This document shows positions 1 to 8,755 of a stretch of DNA of 64,000 nucleotides, piece by piece. The notes under the pieces were generated by a model, which did no database searches, was not told the origin of the DNA, and saw only the letters and a list, made by a program, of their open reading frames with translations. The first letter of the stretch is position 1; each line of letters begins with the position of its first letter. The position numbers and the translations under genes were made by a program. This stretch comes from Gluconobacter sp. Dm-62 (GTDB lineage: Bacteria > Pseudomonadota > Alphaproteobacteria > Acetobacterales > Acetobacteraceae). Location of the stretch: positions 219,444 through 283,443 of the forward strand of contig NZ_JAERLY010000003.1 in assembly GCF_018256155.1 (NCBI RefSeq), in the 5' to 3' direction.

Positions 1-812
1 AGGGCCACGATATCCGGCACGATCCCGGCCTGCTCGCAGGCGAACATCGTGCCGGTGCGTCCGAAGCCTGTGAAGATTTCGTCCAGGATCAGCAGGATGC
101 CATGATGGTCGCACAATTCGCGCAGGCGGCGCAGAACCTTCGGGTCATGGAACAGCATCCCGCCCGCGCCCTGAACCAGAGGCTCCGTGACCATGGCTGC
201 GATGCTGTCGCCGCGTTCCGACAGCAGGGCTTCAAGCCGCGCCAGACTGTCCGCATCCACGGGCAGATCGGCCAGAACCTGTTCGGGCAGGACGCCTGCG
301 AACAGGCTGTGCATGCCCTCCTCAGGGTCACAGATGGACATCATGCCCAGCGTATCTCCGTGATATCCGCCCCGGAAGGACAGGATTTTTGTCCGGCCTT
401 CAGTGCCCCGGTTGATGTGGTACTGCACTGCCATCTTGATCGCGACTTCCATCGCGACCGACCCGGAATCGGTGAAGAACACGCGCTCCAGATCCCCCGG
501 CAGCATCGCCGCCAGCCGCGCGGCCAGACGGATGGCGGGTTCATGTACCATCCCGCCGAACATCACATGCGGCATCTGACCGGCCTGACGGACCAGTGCT
601 TCATGGATGTGCGGATGGCTGTAGCCGTGACACGCCGTCCACCAGGCCGCTACCCCGTCCACAAGCTCGCGGCCGTCCGCAAGCGTGATCCGGCTGCCGG
701 AGGTGCTGACGGCTTCTATGGGAAAAGACGCGGTCTGCATCTGGGTGTAGGGCAGCCACAGATGGGCCAGGTCAGCGGCAGTGTGGGGGGCGGAGGGAGC
801 GTTGCGAGACAT
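1..812 (-). CDS. bioA: Adenosylmethionine-8-amino-7-oxononanoate aminotransferase (BioA), C-terminus cut by window edge
   Basis: PLP-dependent aminotransferase of biotin synthesis. It moves the amino group of S-adenosylmethionine onto KAPA to give DAPA in the cytoplasm. I read this frame directly. It begins at the ATG complementary to 810-812 with [20 protein letters not shown] and continues with LPYTQMQ, then [25 protein letters not shown], a typical BioA N-terminus. Further on come [15 protein letters not shown] (PLP phosphate-binding region), [10 protein letters not shown], and [20 protein letters not shown], which carries the Asp that contacts the PLP ring nitrogen. About 270 codons are present. 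The PLP-binding lysine and the C-terminal third lie outside the window. The gene is divergent from the small ORF at 1063. Family assignment is firm. An omega-aminotransferase paralogue is the only realistic alternative, and the WW and HGY motifs favour BioA. Confidence 0.9.
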   Translation of the reverse strand, partial: MSRNAPSAPHTAADLAHLWLPYTQMQTASFPIEAVSTSGSRITLADGRELVDGVAAWWTACHGYSHPHIHEALVRQAGQMPHVMFGGMVHEPAIRLAARLAAMLPGDLERVFFTDSGSVAMEVAIKMAVQYHINRGTEGRTKILSFRGGYHGDTLGMMSICDPEEGMHSLFAGVLPEQVLADLPVDADSLARLEALLSERGDSIAAMVTEPLVQGAGGMLFHDPKVLRRLRELCDHHGILLILDEIFTGFGRTGTMFACEQAGIVPDIVA

Positions 813-1062
813 GATTTGCGTTTTCCCGCATGGCTGGGGGTGAGTCCATCCCCCGCCCCTTATGGAGCCTCGGGGAAGGGGCAGGATCGTTCCGCAGACG
901 GCACGCCGTATCATAAAAAGGTCACGTTTTGTCAGGCAACGATGTGGCATCACCCCCGTTAGTGGAGCGTTCCTGACTAGTGGAACCCTGAGCCGGGGTA
1001 AGTGTGGAACGTGGAAACATTTTGAGCTCCCGACGCGGGAGCCATAACGAGGTTGAAGACCA
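813..1062. promoter_or_regulatory. Divergent intergenic region between bioA and the small ORF
   Basis: No gene is seen in these 250 bases. Two inverted repeats are visible. GCCCCTT at 855-861 pairs with AAGGGGC at 876-882 and would lie in the bioA leader. GCTCCCG at 1026-1032 pairs with CGGGAGC at 1036-1042 across a 3-base loop, about 20 bases before the ATG at 1063. I found no BioR-type TTATMKATAA palindrome. Promoters for both directions presumably lie here, but I cannot place -35 and -10 boxes with confidence. Confidence 0.4.
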
Positions 1063-1269
1063 ATGCTGAGTTCCAAGGTCATTCATGTTGATGGCGTCTT
1101 TCTGGGAACGGCCATCATGAGTGGAAGCCTGAACACCCTGCGTTTCTATGCCACCCATGAAAGCGTCCGTGCCCTGCACAATGCCTGCATGCCCGATTTC
1201 GGTGCGCTTTATGCTCAGGTGAGAAGCCTGTTCAATCGCAGCCGCCTGCTGACGCCGCAGGTCGCCTGA
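1063..1269 (+). CDS. Small conserved-looking hypothetical protein (68 aa)
   Basis: I do not recognise a named family. The frame encodes 68 residues starting [20 protein letters not shown] and ending in a basic tail ([15 protein letters not shown]). A GAGG sequence lies about 10 bases before the ATG, and a small hairpin (1026-1042) lies just upstream. The composition looks like a real protein: a hydrophobic strand, then a helix with [20 protein letters not shown] amphipathic spacing. The VDGVFLGTA start resembles small uncharacterised alphaproteobacterial proteins I have seen, but I cannot name one. There is no signal peptide or membrane segment. It converges on selO with an 18-base gap. It could be a chance ORF, but frame, ribosome site and position argue for a gene. 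Confidence 0.55.
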   Translation: MLSSKVIHVDGVFLGTAIMSGSLNTLRFYATHESVRALHNACMPDFGALYAQVRSLFNRSRLLTPQVA

Positions 1270-1287
1270 TTTTTTCTTTGCGGCGCG

Positions 1288-2742
1288 TCAGGTGCCGCAG
1301 AATGTGTTCATCACCTTTTCATGGGGCGCCGGTGGTGCCTCCAGCCCGTCCGCGGCGTCCTCAAATGGATGCGAAAGCGCCTCGGTCAGCCGATGGAACG
1401 GGGCGTAGTCGCCTGCCACTGCCGACTGGATCATCTCTTCGATTCGGTGATTGCGTGGAATGAGGCGTGGATTCGTGGCCTGCATGTCCGTGTAACAGGC
1501 CTCCACAGATCGCTCTTCCCGGCCCAGCCGCGTCTGCCAGTCTCCGATCCAGCCTTCAATTTTTGAGTCTGGCCCGAACAGCGACACGAGATTTTCCGTT
1601 CGTCCCGTGCGAACCACTTCTCCAAGCTGGCGGAATGTCAGCGTGAAATCAGCCTCTCCCCGCTGCATGGCCGTCAGCAGCCGCCCTGCCAGTCGGGCAT
1701 CTCCGTCTTCTTCCAGCGCCAGACCCAGCTTGCGGCGCCAGCCCCCGAGATAGGCCACGTTGAACACGTCATCGAAGCGCATCAGCGCGCTCTTGGCCTG
1801 TGCGACCGCCTTCTCGCGATCAGTATCGAGCAGTGGCAGCAGCGTTTCGGCCAGCCGTCCGAGGTTCCACAGAGCCATATCGGGCTGGTTCCCGTAGGCG
1901 TAGCGCCCGTTCTGGTCGATGAAGCTGAAGACCTTTGCCGGATCATAGGTGTCCAGAAATGCACAGGGACCGAAATCGATGGTCTCGCCCGCGATGGACA
2001 TGTTGTCCGTGTTCATGACGCCGTGAATGAACCCGACCAGCATCCAGCGCGCCACCAGATCAGCCTGTCGGGTTGTGACGGCTTGCAGCAGGGCCAGATA
2101 GGGATTTTCGGCATCCGCCACTTCCGGATACAGCCGCCCGATTACATGATCCGCAAGAATGCGGACCCCTTCAATATCGCCTTGTGCCGCGAAATACTGG
2201 AACGTCCCGACCCGTACATGACTGGAGGCGACCCGCACGATGACGCCACCGGGCTGCATCGTCTCGCGGGCGACGCTCTCGCCTGTCGTCAGGGCGGCAA
2301 GGGCGCGCGTTGTGGGAATCCCAAGTGCATGCATGGCTTCACTGACCACATATTCGCGCAGGACCGGTCCCAGAGCCGCGCGCCCGTCTCCACGCCGGGA
2401 AAATGGCGTCGGCCCGGAGCCCTTGAGATGAATGTCCCGCAAACGTCCCGACTGGTCCGTCAATTCACCCACCAGCATCGCGCGTCCGTCCCCGAGGCTC
2501 GGGACGAAATGCCCGAACTGATGCCCCGCATAGGCCATGGCGACGGGTGCGGATCCGTCCGGTCGGGTGCCCTGACTCAGGAACGCGATCCCCGCCGGGC
2601 TGCGCAGCCAGTCCGGGTCCATCCCCAGTTCACGTGCCAGAGGCTCGTTCAGCGCGACGATCTGGGGATCGCGAAATGGTGCCGGGGTGAGGGGGGCGAA
2701 GAAACGCCCGGGCAGGGACGCGTAGATGCGGGAGAGCTGCAT
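1288..2742 (-). CDS. selO: Protein adenylyltransferase SelO (YdiU/UPF0061 family)
   Basis: SelO is a pseudokinase-fold enzyme that transfers AMP from ATP to Ser, Thr or Tyr of target proteins. It is linked to redox homeostasis. The 484-residue length matches bacterial members. Visible family motifs: AYAGHQFGHFVPSLGDGRA near residues 70-88, HLKGSGPTPFSRRGDGRAALGPVLREY around 103-130, TTRALAALTTGE, and GFIHGVMNTDNMSIAGETIDFGPCAFLD around 237-265. The last holds the conserved Asn and Asp residues that bind metal and nucleotide. The start ATG is complementary to 2740-2742, and a GGA-containing ribosome site lies a few bases upstream. It lies 52 bases downstream of the LysR gene on the same strand, so the two may share a transcript. 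Confidence 0.93.
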   Translation of the reverse strand: MQLSRIYASLPGRFFAPLTPAPFRDPQIVALNEPLARELGMDPDWLRSPAGIAFLSQGTRPDGSAPVAMAYAGHQFGHFVPSLGDGRAMLVGELTDQSGRLRDIHLKGSGPTPFSRRGDGRAALGPVLREYVVSEAMHALGIPTTRALAALTTGESVARETMQPGGVIVRVASSHVRVGTFQYFAAQGDIEGVRILADHVIGRLYPEVADAENPYLALLQAVTTRQADLVARWMLVGFIHGVMNTDNMSIAGETIDFGPCAFLDTYDPAKVFSFIDQNGRYAYGNQPDMALWNLGRLAETLLPLLDTDREKAVAQAKSALMRFDDVFNVAYLGGWRRKLGLALEEDGDARLAGRLLTAMQRGEADFTLTFRQLGEVVRTGRTENLVSLFGPDSKIEGWIGDWQTRLGREERSVEACYTDMQATNPRLIPRNHRIEEMIQSAVAGDYAPFHRLTEALSHPFEDAADGLEAPPAPHEKVMNTFCGT

Positions 2743-2794
2743 CGGAGATCCAATCAGGACTGAAGAGGTCTCCCTTCAGATGGGCCATTGGCTT

Positions 2795-3715
2795 TCAAAA
2801 GGGAAGGGCATCATTGGGAAAGCAGTGTTCGTTCAGCAGATCCGTCAGCCAGTCCGTAAAGACTTCCAGCCGCCGGGAAAGATGCTTGCGGTGGGGATAG
2901 AGCAGCGTCATGGGAAGCGAAGCCGGACGCCATTGCGGCAGAACGTTCACAAGCTCGCCAGTGCGGATATGGGGCAATACGTCATAAGCGGGAAGCTGTG
3001 CCAGTCCCAGCCCCGCAAGGCAGCATGCGACCGCGCCTTCCGCGCTATTGACCGTAACCCGTCCCGAAAGTGGCAGGTTTTCCTCTCGTCCATCCACGTT
3101 CCATTCCCATTCCTCGATCCTTCCCGTGGAAGGAGACGCATAGAGAACAGCCTGATGGGCCGCGAGGTCCTCCAGCGTCCGGGGCATACCATGCCGCTCC
3201 AGATAGGCCGGACTGGCCACATTGAGAACCGGAAGTACCCCCAGTCTGCGCCCGATCAGGCTGGAATCGCGTAGCGGACCGACGCGCAGCACACAGTCTG
3301 TGCCTTCTTCAGCCAGATTGATGCTGCGATCAGTCATACCAAGCTCGATATCCAGCCCCGGATGTCGTGTCAGAAATTCCGGCAGGGCTGGCGCTACGAT
3401 TAATCGACCGATTCTTCCTGGCAGATTAACCTTCACATGGCCTTGCGTTTCTTCCCGCCGAAGACGGAACTGGTTTTCGGCGTCTTCAAAATCGGCCAGA
3501 AGGCGCAGCGCATTCTGATGGAATAGCCTCCCGTCCTCCGTAAGCCGCACGGAACGTGTCGTGCGGGTCAGGAGCTGGGTGCCCAGCCGGTTTTCCAGCT
3601 CCTGCACGGCGGTCGAGACAGTGGAGCGCGGCATCTGAAGCGTATCAGCGGCGTGCGTGAAGCTGCCGCTTTCCGCGACCCGTACGAAAACGCGGAACAG
3701 GTCTATGCGGTCCAT
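2795..3715 (-). CDS. LysR-family transcriptional regulator, divergent from an SDR gene
   Basis: A 306-residue LysR-type regulator. It has an N-terminal winged helix-turn-helix (about residues 1-60: MDRIDLFRVFVRVAESGSFT, then LQMPRSTVSTAVQELENRLGTQLLTRTTRSVRLTEDG) and a periplasmic-binding-like effector domain (about 90-300). I placed the start at the ATG complementary to 3713-3715. The frame stays open 36 codons upstream, but that stretch has no LysR similarity and would run into the divergent promoter. LysR proteins usually control the divergently transcribed neighbour, here the short-chain dehydrogenase, and themselves. The closest-looking subgroup is the one that regulates oxidoreductase genes in proteobacteria. 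The inducer cannot be told from sequence. Confidence 0.9.
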   Translation of the reverse strand: MDRIDLFRVFVRVAESGSFTHAADTLQMPRSTVSTAVQELENRLGTQLLTRTTRSVRLTEDGRLFHQNALRLLADFEDAENQFRLRREETQGHVKVNLPGRIGRLIVAPALPEFLTRHPGLDIELGMTDRSINLAEEGTDCVLRVGPLRDSSLIGRRLGVLPVLNVASPAYLERHGMPRTLEDLAAHQAVLYASPSTGRIEEWEWNVDGREENLPLSGRVTVNSAEGAVACCLAGLGLAQLPAYDVLPHIRTGELVNVLPQWRPASLPMTLLYPHRKHLSRRLEVFTDWLTDLLNEHCFPNDALPF

Positions 3716-3735
3716 CAGGCCTCCGAAATCAGCAG

Positions 3736-3772
3736 ATCCGGTTTGTTCGGATTTCCTGACAGATAATATCAG
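3736..3772. promoter_or_regulatory. Candidate LysR operator dyads in the divergent gap
   Basis: Two dyads sit between the LysR and SDR starts. ATCCG (3736-3740) and CGGAT (3748-3752) are separated by 7 bases. CTGA (3756-3759) and TCAG (3769-3772) are separated by 9 and contain a TGA-N9-TCA arrangement compatible with the LysR T-N11-A rule. Position and symmetry support binding by the adjacent LysR protein. Function is inferred. Confidence 0.4.
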
Positions 3773-3848
3773 AACTTCGCTCTTTTTGCAGATTTTTTGA
3801 CAAATCATAGTTGTGGTCGTCATCCATCAGCGCAAGGAGGTCACCCTC

Positions 3849-4622
3849 ATGGCCGATCACAGCATCAAGGGAAAAACCGTTCTCATCACAGGGGGCGCCA
3901 AGAATCTCGGTGGCCTGATCGCCCGCGATCTCGCATCACAGGGCGCGGTGGCCATCGCCATCCACTACAACAGCGCCGCAACACAGGCCGATGCGGATGC
4001 GACGGTCTCCGCTCTGAAAATGCAGGGCGTCAAAGCACAGGCCTTTCAGGGAGACCTGACGAGTGCCGCTGCCAATACCAGACTCTTCGAAGAGGTCGTG
4101 GCAGTCTTTGGGAAGCCGGACATCGCCATCAATACGGTGGGAAAGGTTCTCAAGAAGCCAATCCTCGAAACCTCCGAGGAAGAATATGACGGGATGTTCG
4201 CGGTCAACGCGAAGGCTGCCTATTTTTTCATCAAGGAAGCTGGCCGGCATCTGAATGACAACGGCAAGATCCTGACCATCGTCACATCCCTGCTGGGCGC
4301 TTATACGCCCTTCTATTCAACCTATGCGGGTTCAAAGGCTGCCGTGGAGCATGTAACGCGTGCGGCCTCCAGGGAATTCGGTGCGCGCGGTATTTCCGTC
4401 AATGCAATCGGCCCAGGTCCGATGGACACGCCGTTCTTCTATGGTCAGGAAGCGCCGGAAGCCGTGGCCTATCACAAGACCGCCGCTGCTCTTTCAGCGT
4501 TTAGCCGTACGGGTCTTACCGATATCGAGGACATCGTACCCGTTGTGCGTTGCCTGGTGTCAGATGGCTGGTGGACGACCGGACAGACCATTCTGGTTAA
4601 TGGTGGCTATACAACAAAGTAG
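3849..4622 (+). CDS. Short-chain dehydrogenase/reductase (SDR)
   Basis: A 257-residue classical SDR that oxidises or reduces a hydroxyl/carbonyl substrate with NAD(P). The N-terminal Rossmann fold shows VLITGGAKNLGG (residues about 11-22). The catalytic Ser and the YxxxK motif are in TSLLGAYTPFYSTYAGSK (about 143-160). The end has INAIGPG-like ISVNAIGPGPMDTPFF and the usual GQTILVNGGY. The common NNAG motif reads NTVG here. The start at 3849 is supported by AAGGAGG at 3835-3841 with 7-base spacing. A longer in-frame start at 3813 lacks such a site. It is divergent from the LysR gene and followed by a strong terminator. The substrate is unknown. Confidence 0.9.
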   Translation: MADHSIKGKTVLITGGAKNLGGLIARDLASQGAVAIAIHYNSAATQADADATVSALKMQGVKAQAFQGDLTSAAANTRLFEEVVAVFGKPDIAINTVGKVLKKPILETSEEEYDGMFAVNAKAAYFFIKEAGRHLNDNGKILTIVTSLLGAYTPFYSTYAGSKAAVEHVTRAASREFGARGISVNAIGPGPMDTPFFYGQEAPEAVAYHKTAAALSAFSRTGLTDIEDIVPVVRCLVSDGWWTTGQTILVNGGYTTK

Positions 4623-4724
4623 TGGTTTTCGGGGGTTTGCGAAAGGAAAGCCAACCCTCTCCAAAAGCAGCAAACGGCATGATGGAAGCAGCAGAGACAA
4701 AAAATCCTGCTCAGGAATAACCCG

Positions 4725-4764
4725 ATACGGGATATGATTTTTCTGTTCATATCCCGTATTTTCA
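4725..4764 (+). terminator. Intrinsic terminator after the SDR gene
   Basis: A perfect 13-bp stem: ATACGGGATATGA at 4725-4737 pairs with TCATATCCCGTAT at 4747-4759, with a 9-base loop, then a short T-rich stretch. It lies 100 bases after the SDR stop. The rest of the gap up to 4971 shows no gene; it must hold the promoter of the secretion operon. Confidence 0.75.
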
Positions 4765-4971
4765 AGAAAACGGCCCTGTGATGAAGGTGTCTATGCTTGA
4801 AGCCGTTAATGAGTTTTTGATCACTCGGAACTATGCTGGCGTCAGGTATTTTTCAGTTCTCGCCTGCAGAGGTGGTGACGGAAAAGAGAGTCTTCTCTAT
4901 TCATGAGAAAATAAACTGGCGTTCCTACCTTTGGTGCCGCCTGCGCGCGACAACAGCATAGAGGACATTTC

Positions 4972-7194
4972 GTGGAGCATACCCAGAGCTTGTCAGGCCC
5001 GGACGGAAGAGTCAGTCCGACTGTCATTCGACTTTATGCTGTCCTGGCCGCAGCCCGCTATCATGGCCTTGAGCTGGATATCCGCGATTTTGCGGCAGAG
5101 CCAGGTGAGGATTCGCCGTCTCCCGCAACCCTCGCAAGATGGCTGAACGAGCAGGGGGGGGTGGCCAAGGGCATGCGCCTTCGGTGGCGTTACCTCGTCA
5201 AGATCCGCAATGCGCCGCCTGTTGTCCTGATGTTCAAGGACGGGTCGGCCGGTCTGATGGTGCGTGCCGATGCCGAAAAAGGCGTGGTATGGCTTCGTGA
5301 TCCCATGGGCGGCGAAGGGGACGCTCCCGTTCCGGTGGACGAGCTGCGCCTCATGCAGGTCTGGACCGGAGATGTTCTGCTGGTCAAACGTCGTCGCGAC
5401 GAATCCGAGGCAGACGCGAAGTTCGATCTGCTCTGGTTCGCGAAAATGGTGCTTCGCGAAAAAAAGGTGCTGCGGGATATCGCCTTTGCGTCGCTGATCC
5501 TGAGTGTATTGCAGATTTTCCCTGCGCTGATCGTCATGCAGGTCATCGACCGGGTGGTGAACTACCATTCAATGGCAACGCTGATCTCATTGAGTGGCTT
5601 TGTCGTCATTCTCTCTTTTTACGAGATCCTGCTGACCTATGCCCGTCGTGAGCTTTCACTGATCCTGTCCACCCGTCTGGATGCCCGGATTTCGCTCCAC
5701 GCCTTCAATAGGCTTCTCGCTCTGCCGCTGGAATTCTATGAGCGTGAACAGACAGGCGAAGTCCTGGGGCGTTTCATGGCCGTCTTCAAGGTCCGGGACT
5801 TTCTGACCGGCCAGCTGATGAGCACCATGCTGGATCTCTTCACGCTCGTTGTGGTGCTCCCGGTACTGTTCATACTGAGCTCAACCCTTGCATGGATGAC
5901 GCTGGCCGGAGCGGGTTGCATCGGTCTTATCGTGGTACTCTTTCTGCCCCCGGTCACCCGTGTCATCGGCCAGCAGGTTGTTGCGGAGATGAAGCGTGGC
6001 TCCGTTCTTTATGAAACGGTTGCCGGGATCAGAACGGTCAAGACGCTTGCTCTGGAAGCGACGCGCCGGGAGATCTGGGACGAGCGGACGGCAGAAGTGG
6101 TGCGGTGGAAGCTCGCGGCCGGACGGATGGTCAACTGGCCCCAGACGCTGGTCATGCCGTTTGAAATCTTCATCAATCGCGGCATTATCCTGGTAGGTGC
6201 TTACCTGATCCTGACGAACAGCAGTTCCATGCAGCCGGGTGCTCTTATGGGTTTCATGATGCTCGGTGGACGTGTCGCCGGTCCGCTTGTCAACCTTGCC
6301 AAGCTGATGGAAGCCTTCAACGAAGTCAGTGTCTCTCTGAGTGAAGCGGGCAGGGTTCTGAACCAGCCCACGGAAACCAAGGCTCTGACCACTGGAATGC
6401 GTCCTGTGGTCAAGGGTGCGCTGTCTTTCGTCAATGTCGATTTCTGTTATCCCGGCTCGACGACCAAGGCTCTGAATGACGTTACGTTTGAGATTCCGGC
6501 GGGAACAATGCTGGGTCTTGTCGGCCGGTCCGGGTCGGGTAAATCGACAGTAACGCGTCTTCTTCAGGGTGTGAGCCGTAATTATACGGGCTATCTGCGT
6601 CTGGACGGTGTGGATCTGCGTGAAATCAATCTTACCCATCTGCGCCGTTCTTTCGGTGTGGTGCTTCAGGACAACTTCCTGTTTCGTGGGACTATTCGCG
6701 ACAACATTACAGCTGGCCGTCCTGGCCTGACGATTGACGATGCAATCCGGGCTGCGCGCCTGGCCGGTGCAGAAGAATTCATCGAGCGTATGCCAGCAGG
6801 TTACGATACCTGGATTGAAGAGGGCTCAACCAACATCTCGGGTGGGCAGCGTCAGCGCCTCGCGATCGCGCGTGCGGTTATCAGTGATCCAAAGCTGATG
6901 ATTCTGGATGAGGCGACATCGGCTCTCGATCCGGAGTCCGAAGCTCTGGTGAACGCCAATCTGCAGCGTATTGGCAAGGGCCGGACGATGGTGATTGTTT
7001 CCCATCGTCTGTCGTCTCTGGTAAACTGTCACCAGATCGCGGTCATGGACCAGGGCAAGCTGATCGATATTGCGCCCCACAGAGTTCTGCTGGAACGGTG
7101 TGAGATCTACCGTATGCTGTGGTTGCAGCAGAACCGGCACATGACAGATAAAGATGTTCCCCGCGACGCCGGGCAACTGACGGAAGGAGAGTAA
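4972..7194 (+). CDS. Type I secretion ABC transporter (HlyB-like, C39-like inactive domain)
   Basis: A 740-residue inner-membrane permease-ATPase that would export a protein or peptide with an HlyD adaptor and an outer-membrane channel. Residues about 15-135 resemble the peptidase C39 fold, but the catalytic Cys position reads Ala (VLAAARYHG) and no active-site His is evident. This matches the non-cleaving C39-like domain of HlyB. The transmembrane domain spans about 155-450. The nucleotide-binding domain has Walker A GRSGSGKST near 519-527, signature SGGQRQRL near 622, Walker B LMILDEATSALD near 641 and the SHR switch His. It starts at GTG 4972, with GAGG at 4961-4964. HlyD follows after 2 bases. 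A run of eight G at 5154-5161 lies inside the gene. Confidence 0.93.
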   Translation: MEHTQSLSGPDGRVSPTVIRLYAVLAAARYHGLELDIRDFAAEPGEDSPSPATLARWLNEQGGVAKGMRLRWRYLVKIRNAPPVVLMFKDGSAGLMVRADAEKGVVWLRDPMGGEGDAPVPVDELRLMQVWTGDVLLVKRRRDESEADAKFDLLWFAKMVLREKKVLRDIAFASLILSVLQIFPALIVMQVIDRVVNYHSMATLISLSGFVVILSFYEILLTYARRELSLILSTRLDARISLHAFNRLLALPLEFYEREQTGEVLGRFMAVFKVRDFLTGQLMSTMLDLFTLVVVLPVLFILSSTLAWMTLAGAGCIGLIVVLFLPPVTRVIGQQVVAEMKRGSVLYETVAGIRTVKTLALEATRREIWDERTAEVVRWKLAAGRMVNWPQTLVMPFEIFINRGIILVGAYLILTNSSSMQPGALMGFMMLGGRVAGPLVNLAKLMEAFNEVSVSLSEAGRVLNQPTETKALTTGMRPVVKGALSFVNVDFCYPGSTTKALNDVTFEIPAGTMLGLVGRSGSGKSTVTRLLQGVSRNYTGYLRLDGVDLREINLTHLRRSFGVVLQDNFLFRGTIRDNITAGRPGLTIDDAIRAARLAGAEEFIERMPAGYDTWIEEGSTNISGGQRQRLAIARAVISDPKLMILDEATSALDPESEALVNANLQRIGKGRTMVIVSHRLSSLVNCHQIAVMDQGKLIDIAPHRVLLERCEIYRMLWLQQNRHMTDKDVPRDAGQLTEGE

Positions 7195-7196
7195 TC

Positions 7197-8663
7197 ATGA
7201 GCTCTTCCGACATGATTCCTCAGGACGACAATTCGCCACCTCAGTCCGATGAAGATTTCACCCAGCATGTTCCGCGGACTGCTACGGATCCTTTCGCACC
7301 CAATGACATGCCATTGGCCCTGCTTGAGTTCCACTCGCCCACGGCGGGGCTTGTCAATCTTCCGGCAACTCCATCTGCCCGGTACATCACCTGGCTGATC
7401 GGTGGCCTGTTTCTGGCCTGCGTGGCTGCAATGGCGCTTTTCCCGATCAATCGCGTTGTTTCGACGCCGGGCCGGCTGATTTCCACGCAGCCAACCATCG
7501 TCGTGCAGCCGCTTGAGACAGCCATCATCCGCTCAATTGACGTCCGGGTTGGCGACTTCGTGAAAAAGGGTGATGTCCTCGCGCATCTCGACCCGACAAT
7601 CACGGAAGCTGACATCACGAATATGCGTGTGCAGCGGGATGCCTACCAGGCGGAATATGATCGTCTGAAAGCCGAGGCCGCGGGGCAGGATTATCATGTC
7701 AATCTGAATGATCCGGCATCAGTGGAACAGGGAGCGGCTTTCCTGCGCCGCAAGACTGAATATCAGGCTCATGTCGAGAATTACGCCCAGCAGATCGCTG
7801 GTCTTGAAAGCGACATCCAGGGCTACCGGGCAAACGCAGCCATGTATGGCAGCAAGATGCGTGTTGCTTCCGAAGTCCTGCAGATGCGGCAGCGTGAGCA
7901 GGCCGATCAGGTTGGTTCGCGTCTTTCGACCCTTGGTGCCCAGACCGAACTGATGGAAGCCGAGCGGGCAGAAATCTCTTCTCAGCAGAGTGCAAACTCT
8001 GCCGAGAAGAAGCTGGCTGCCATGAAGGCCGAGCGTGATGGGTATGTTGGGAACTGGCAAGCCAAGATCTATTCGGAACTGACCGAAGCCGGGCATCATG
8101 TCGCGGAATATCGCAGTTCTTTTGAAAAGGCGCAGCTTCGTCAGGACCTTGTTCTGCTGCGGGCGCCTGAAGACGGTGTCGTCCTGACCATTGCACAAGG
8201 ATCTGTCGGATCTGTTCTTCAGTCTGCCGGGCAGTTCATCACGCTTGTTCCTACGGGTTTTGGACTTGAAATGGAGGCCGTCATGCGTTCGCAGGACGTT
8301 GGCTTCGTTCAGGTGGGAGACCATGCGCTCCTGAAATTCGCTACCTTCCCTTACGATCAGTATGGGGGTGCTGAAGCGACAGTTCGCGTCATCAGTGCGG
8401 ACGCCTTCACGCCTTCTTCGCAGGGTGGGGGCGCAAATGGAGGAGGAAGCGGCGGTGCGACTTCTGAGGACACGGCTTCAACTGGCATCTATCGTGTCCG
8501 TCTGCGGATCGATCGTTACACGCTCCACGGTCAGCCCTCTTTCTTCCATCCAATGCCGGGTATGTCTGTGACTGCCGATGTTGATGTCGGAAAACGGACT
8601 GTCCTGCAGTACCTGTTTAACAAGCTGACCCCTGCGCTCACCGATGGCATGAGGGAGCCATAA
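7197..8663 (+). CDS. HlyD-family type I secretion adaptor
   Basis: A 488-residue membrane fusion protein bridging the ABC exporter and a TolC-type channel. It has a cytoplasmic N-tail of about 60 residues, one transmembrane helix (about 63-84, ITWLIGGLFLACVAAMALF), a lipoyl-like half (VVQPLETAIIRSIDVRVGDFVKKGDVLAHLDPT), a long coiled-coil hairpin (about 140-300), a second lipoyl half (LRAPEDGVVLTIAQGSVGSV) and a beta-barrel ending with FFHPMPGMSVTADVDVGKRTVLQYLF. A Gly/Ser-rich loop, GGGANGGGSGGATSED, near residues 409-425 interrupts the C-terminal part. The ATG at 7197 follows a GGAAGGAGA site at the end of the transporter gene. No TolC partner is present in this cluster. Confidence 0.93.
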   Translation: MSSSDMIPQDDNSPPQSDEDFTQHVPRTATDPFAPNDMPLALLEFHSPTAGLVNLPATPSARYITWLIGGLFLACVAAMALFPINRVVSTPGRLISTQPTIVVQPLETAIIRSIDVRVGDFVKKGDVLAHLDPTITEADITNMRVQRDAYQAEYDRLKAEAAGQDYHVNLNDPASVEQGAAFLRRKTEYQAHVENYAQQIAGLESDIQGYRANAAMYGSKMRVASEVLQMRQREQADQVGSRLSTLGAQTELMEAERAEISSQQSANSAEKKLAAMKAERDGYVGNWQAKIYSELTEAGHHVAEYRSSFEKAQLRQDLVLLRAPEDGVVLTIAQGSVGSVLQSAGQFITLVPTGFGLEMEAVMRSQDVGFVQVGDHALLKFATFPYDQYGGAEATVRVISADAFTPSSQGGGANGGGSGGATSEDTASTGIYRVRLRIDRYTLHGQPSFFHPMPGMSVTADVDVGKRTVLQYLFNKLTPALTDGMREP

Positions 8664-8673
8664 CAGAAATACG

Positions 8674-8724
8674 GAGCGTCCTTGGAACGCTCAAAGGAAC
8701 GCCCGGCAAAGTCCGGGCGTTTTC
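8674..8724 (+). terminator. Hairpin pair and intrinsic terminator between hlyD-like and SEL1 genes
   Basis: GAGCGT at 8674-8679 pairs with ACGCTC at 8687-8692. This is followed by a perfect 9-bp stem, AACGCCCGG (8698-8706) with CCGGGCGTT (8713-8721), a 6-base loop and TTT. It probably ends or attenuates the secretion transcript. Confidence 0.7.
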
Positions 8725-8755
8725 ATGTGACAGTCATTGAGGACCCAACCTGCTC

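Noticed and set aside
102..962. Open frame on the plus strand across bioA
   Set aside because: The minus strand of 1-812 reads as clear BioA; the plus frame has no family motif.
1279..1299. TGCGGC/GCCGCA hairpin as terminator between the small ORF and selO
   Set aside because: The T-tract lies on the wrong side of the stem on the plus strand, and on the minus strand the stem is followed by A residues and contains the selO stop codon.
3716..3823. N-terminal extension of the LysR regulator
   Set aside because: The extra 36 residues lack similarity to the HTH and cover the divergent operator.
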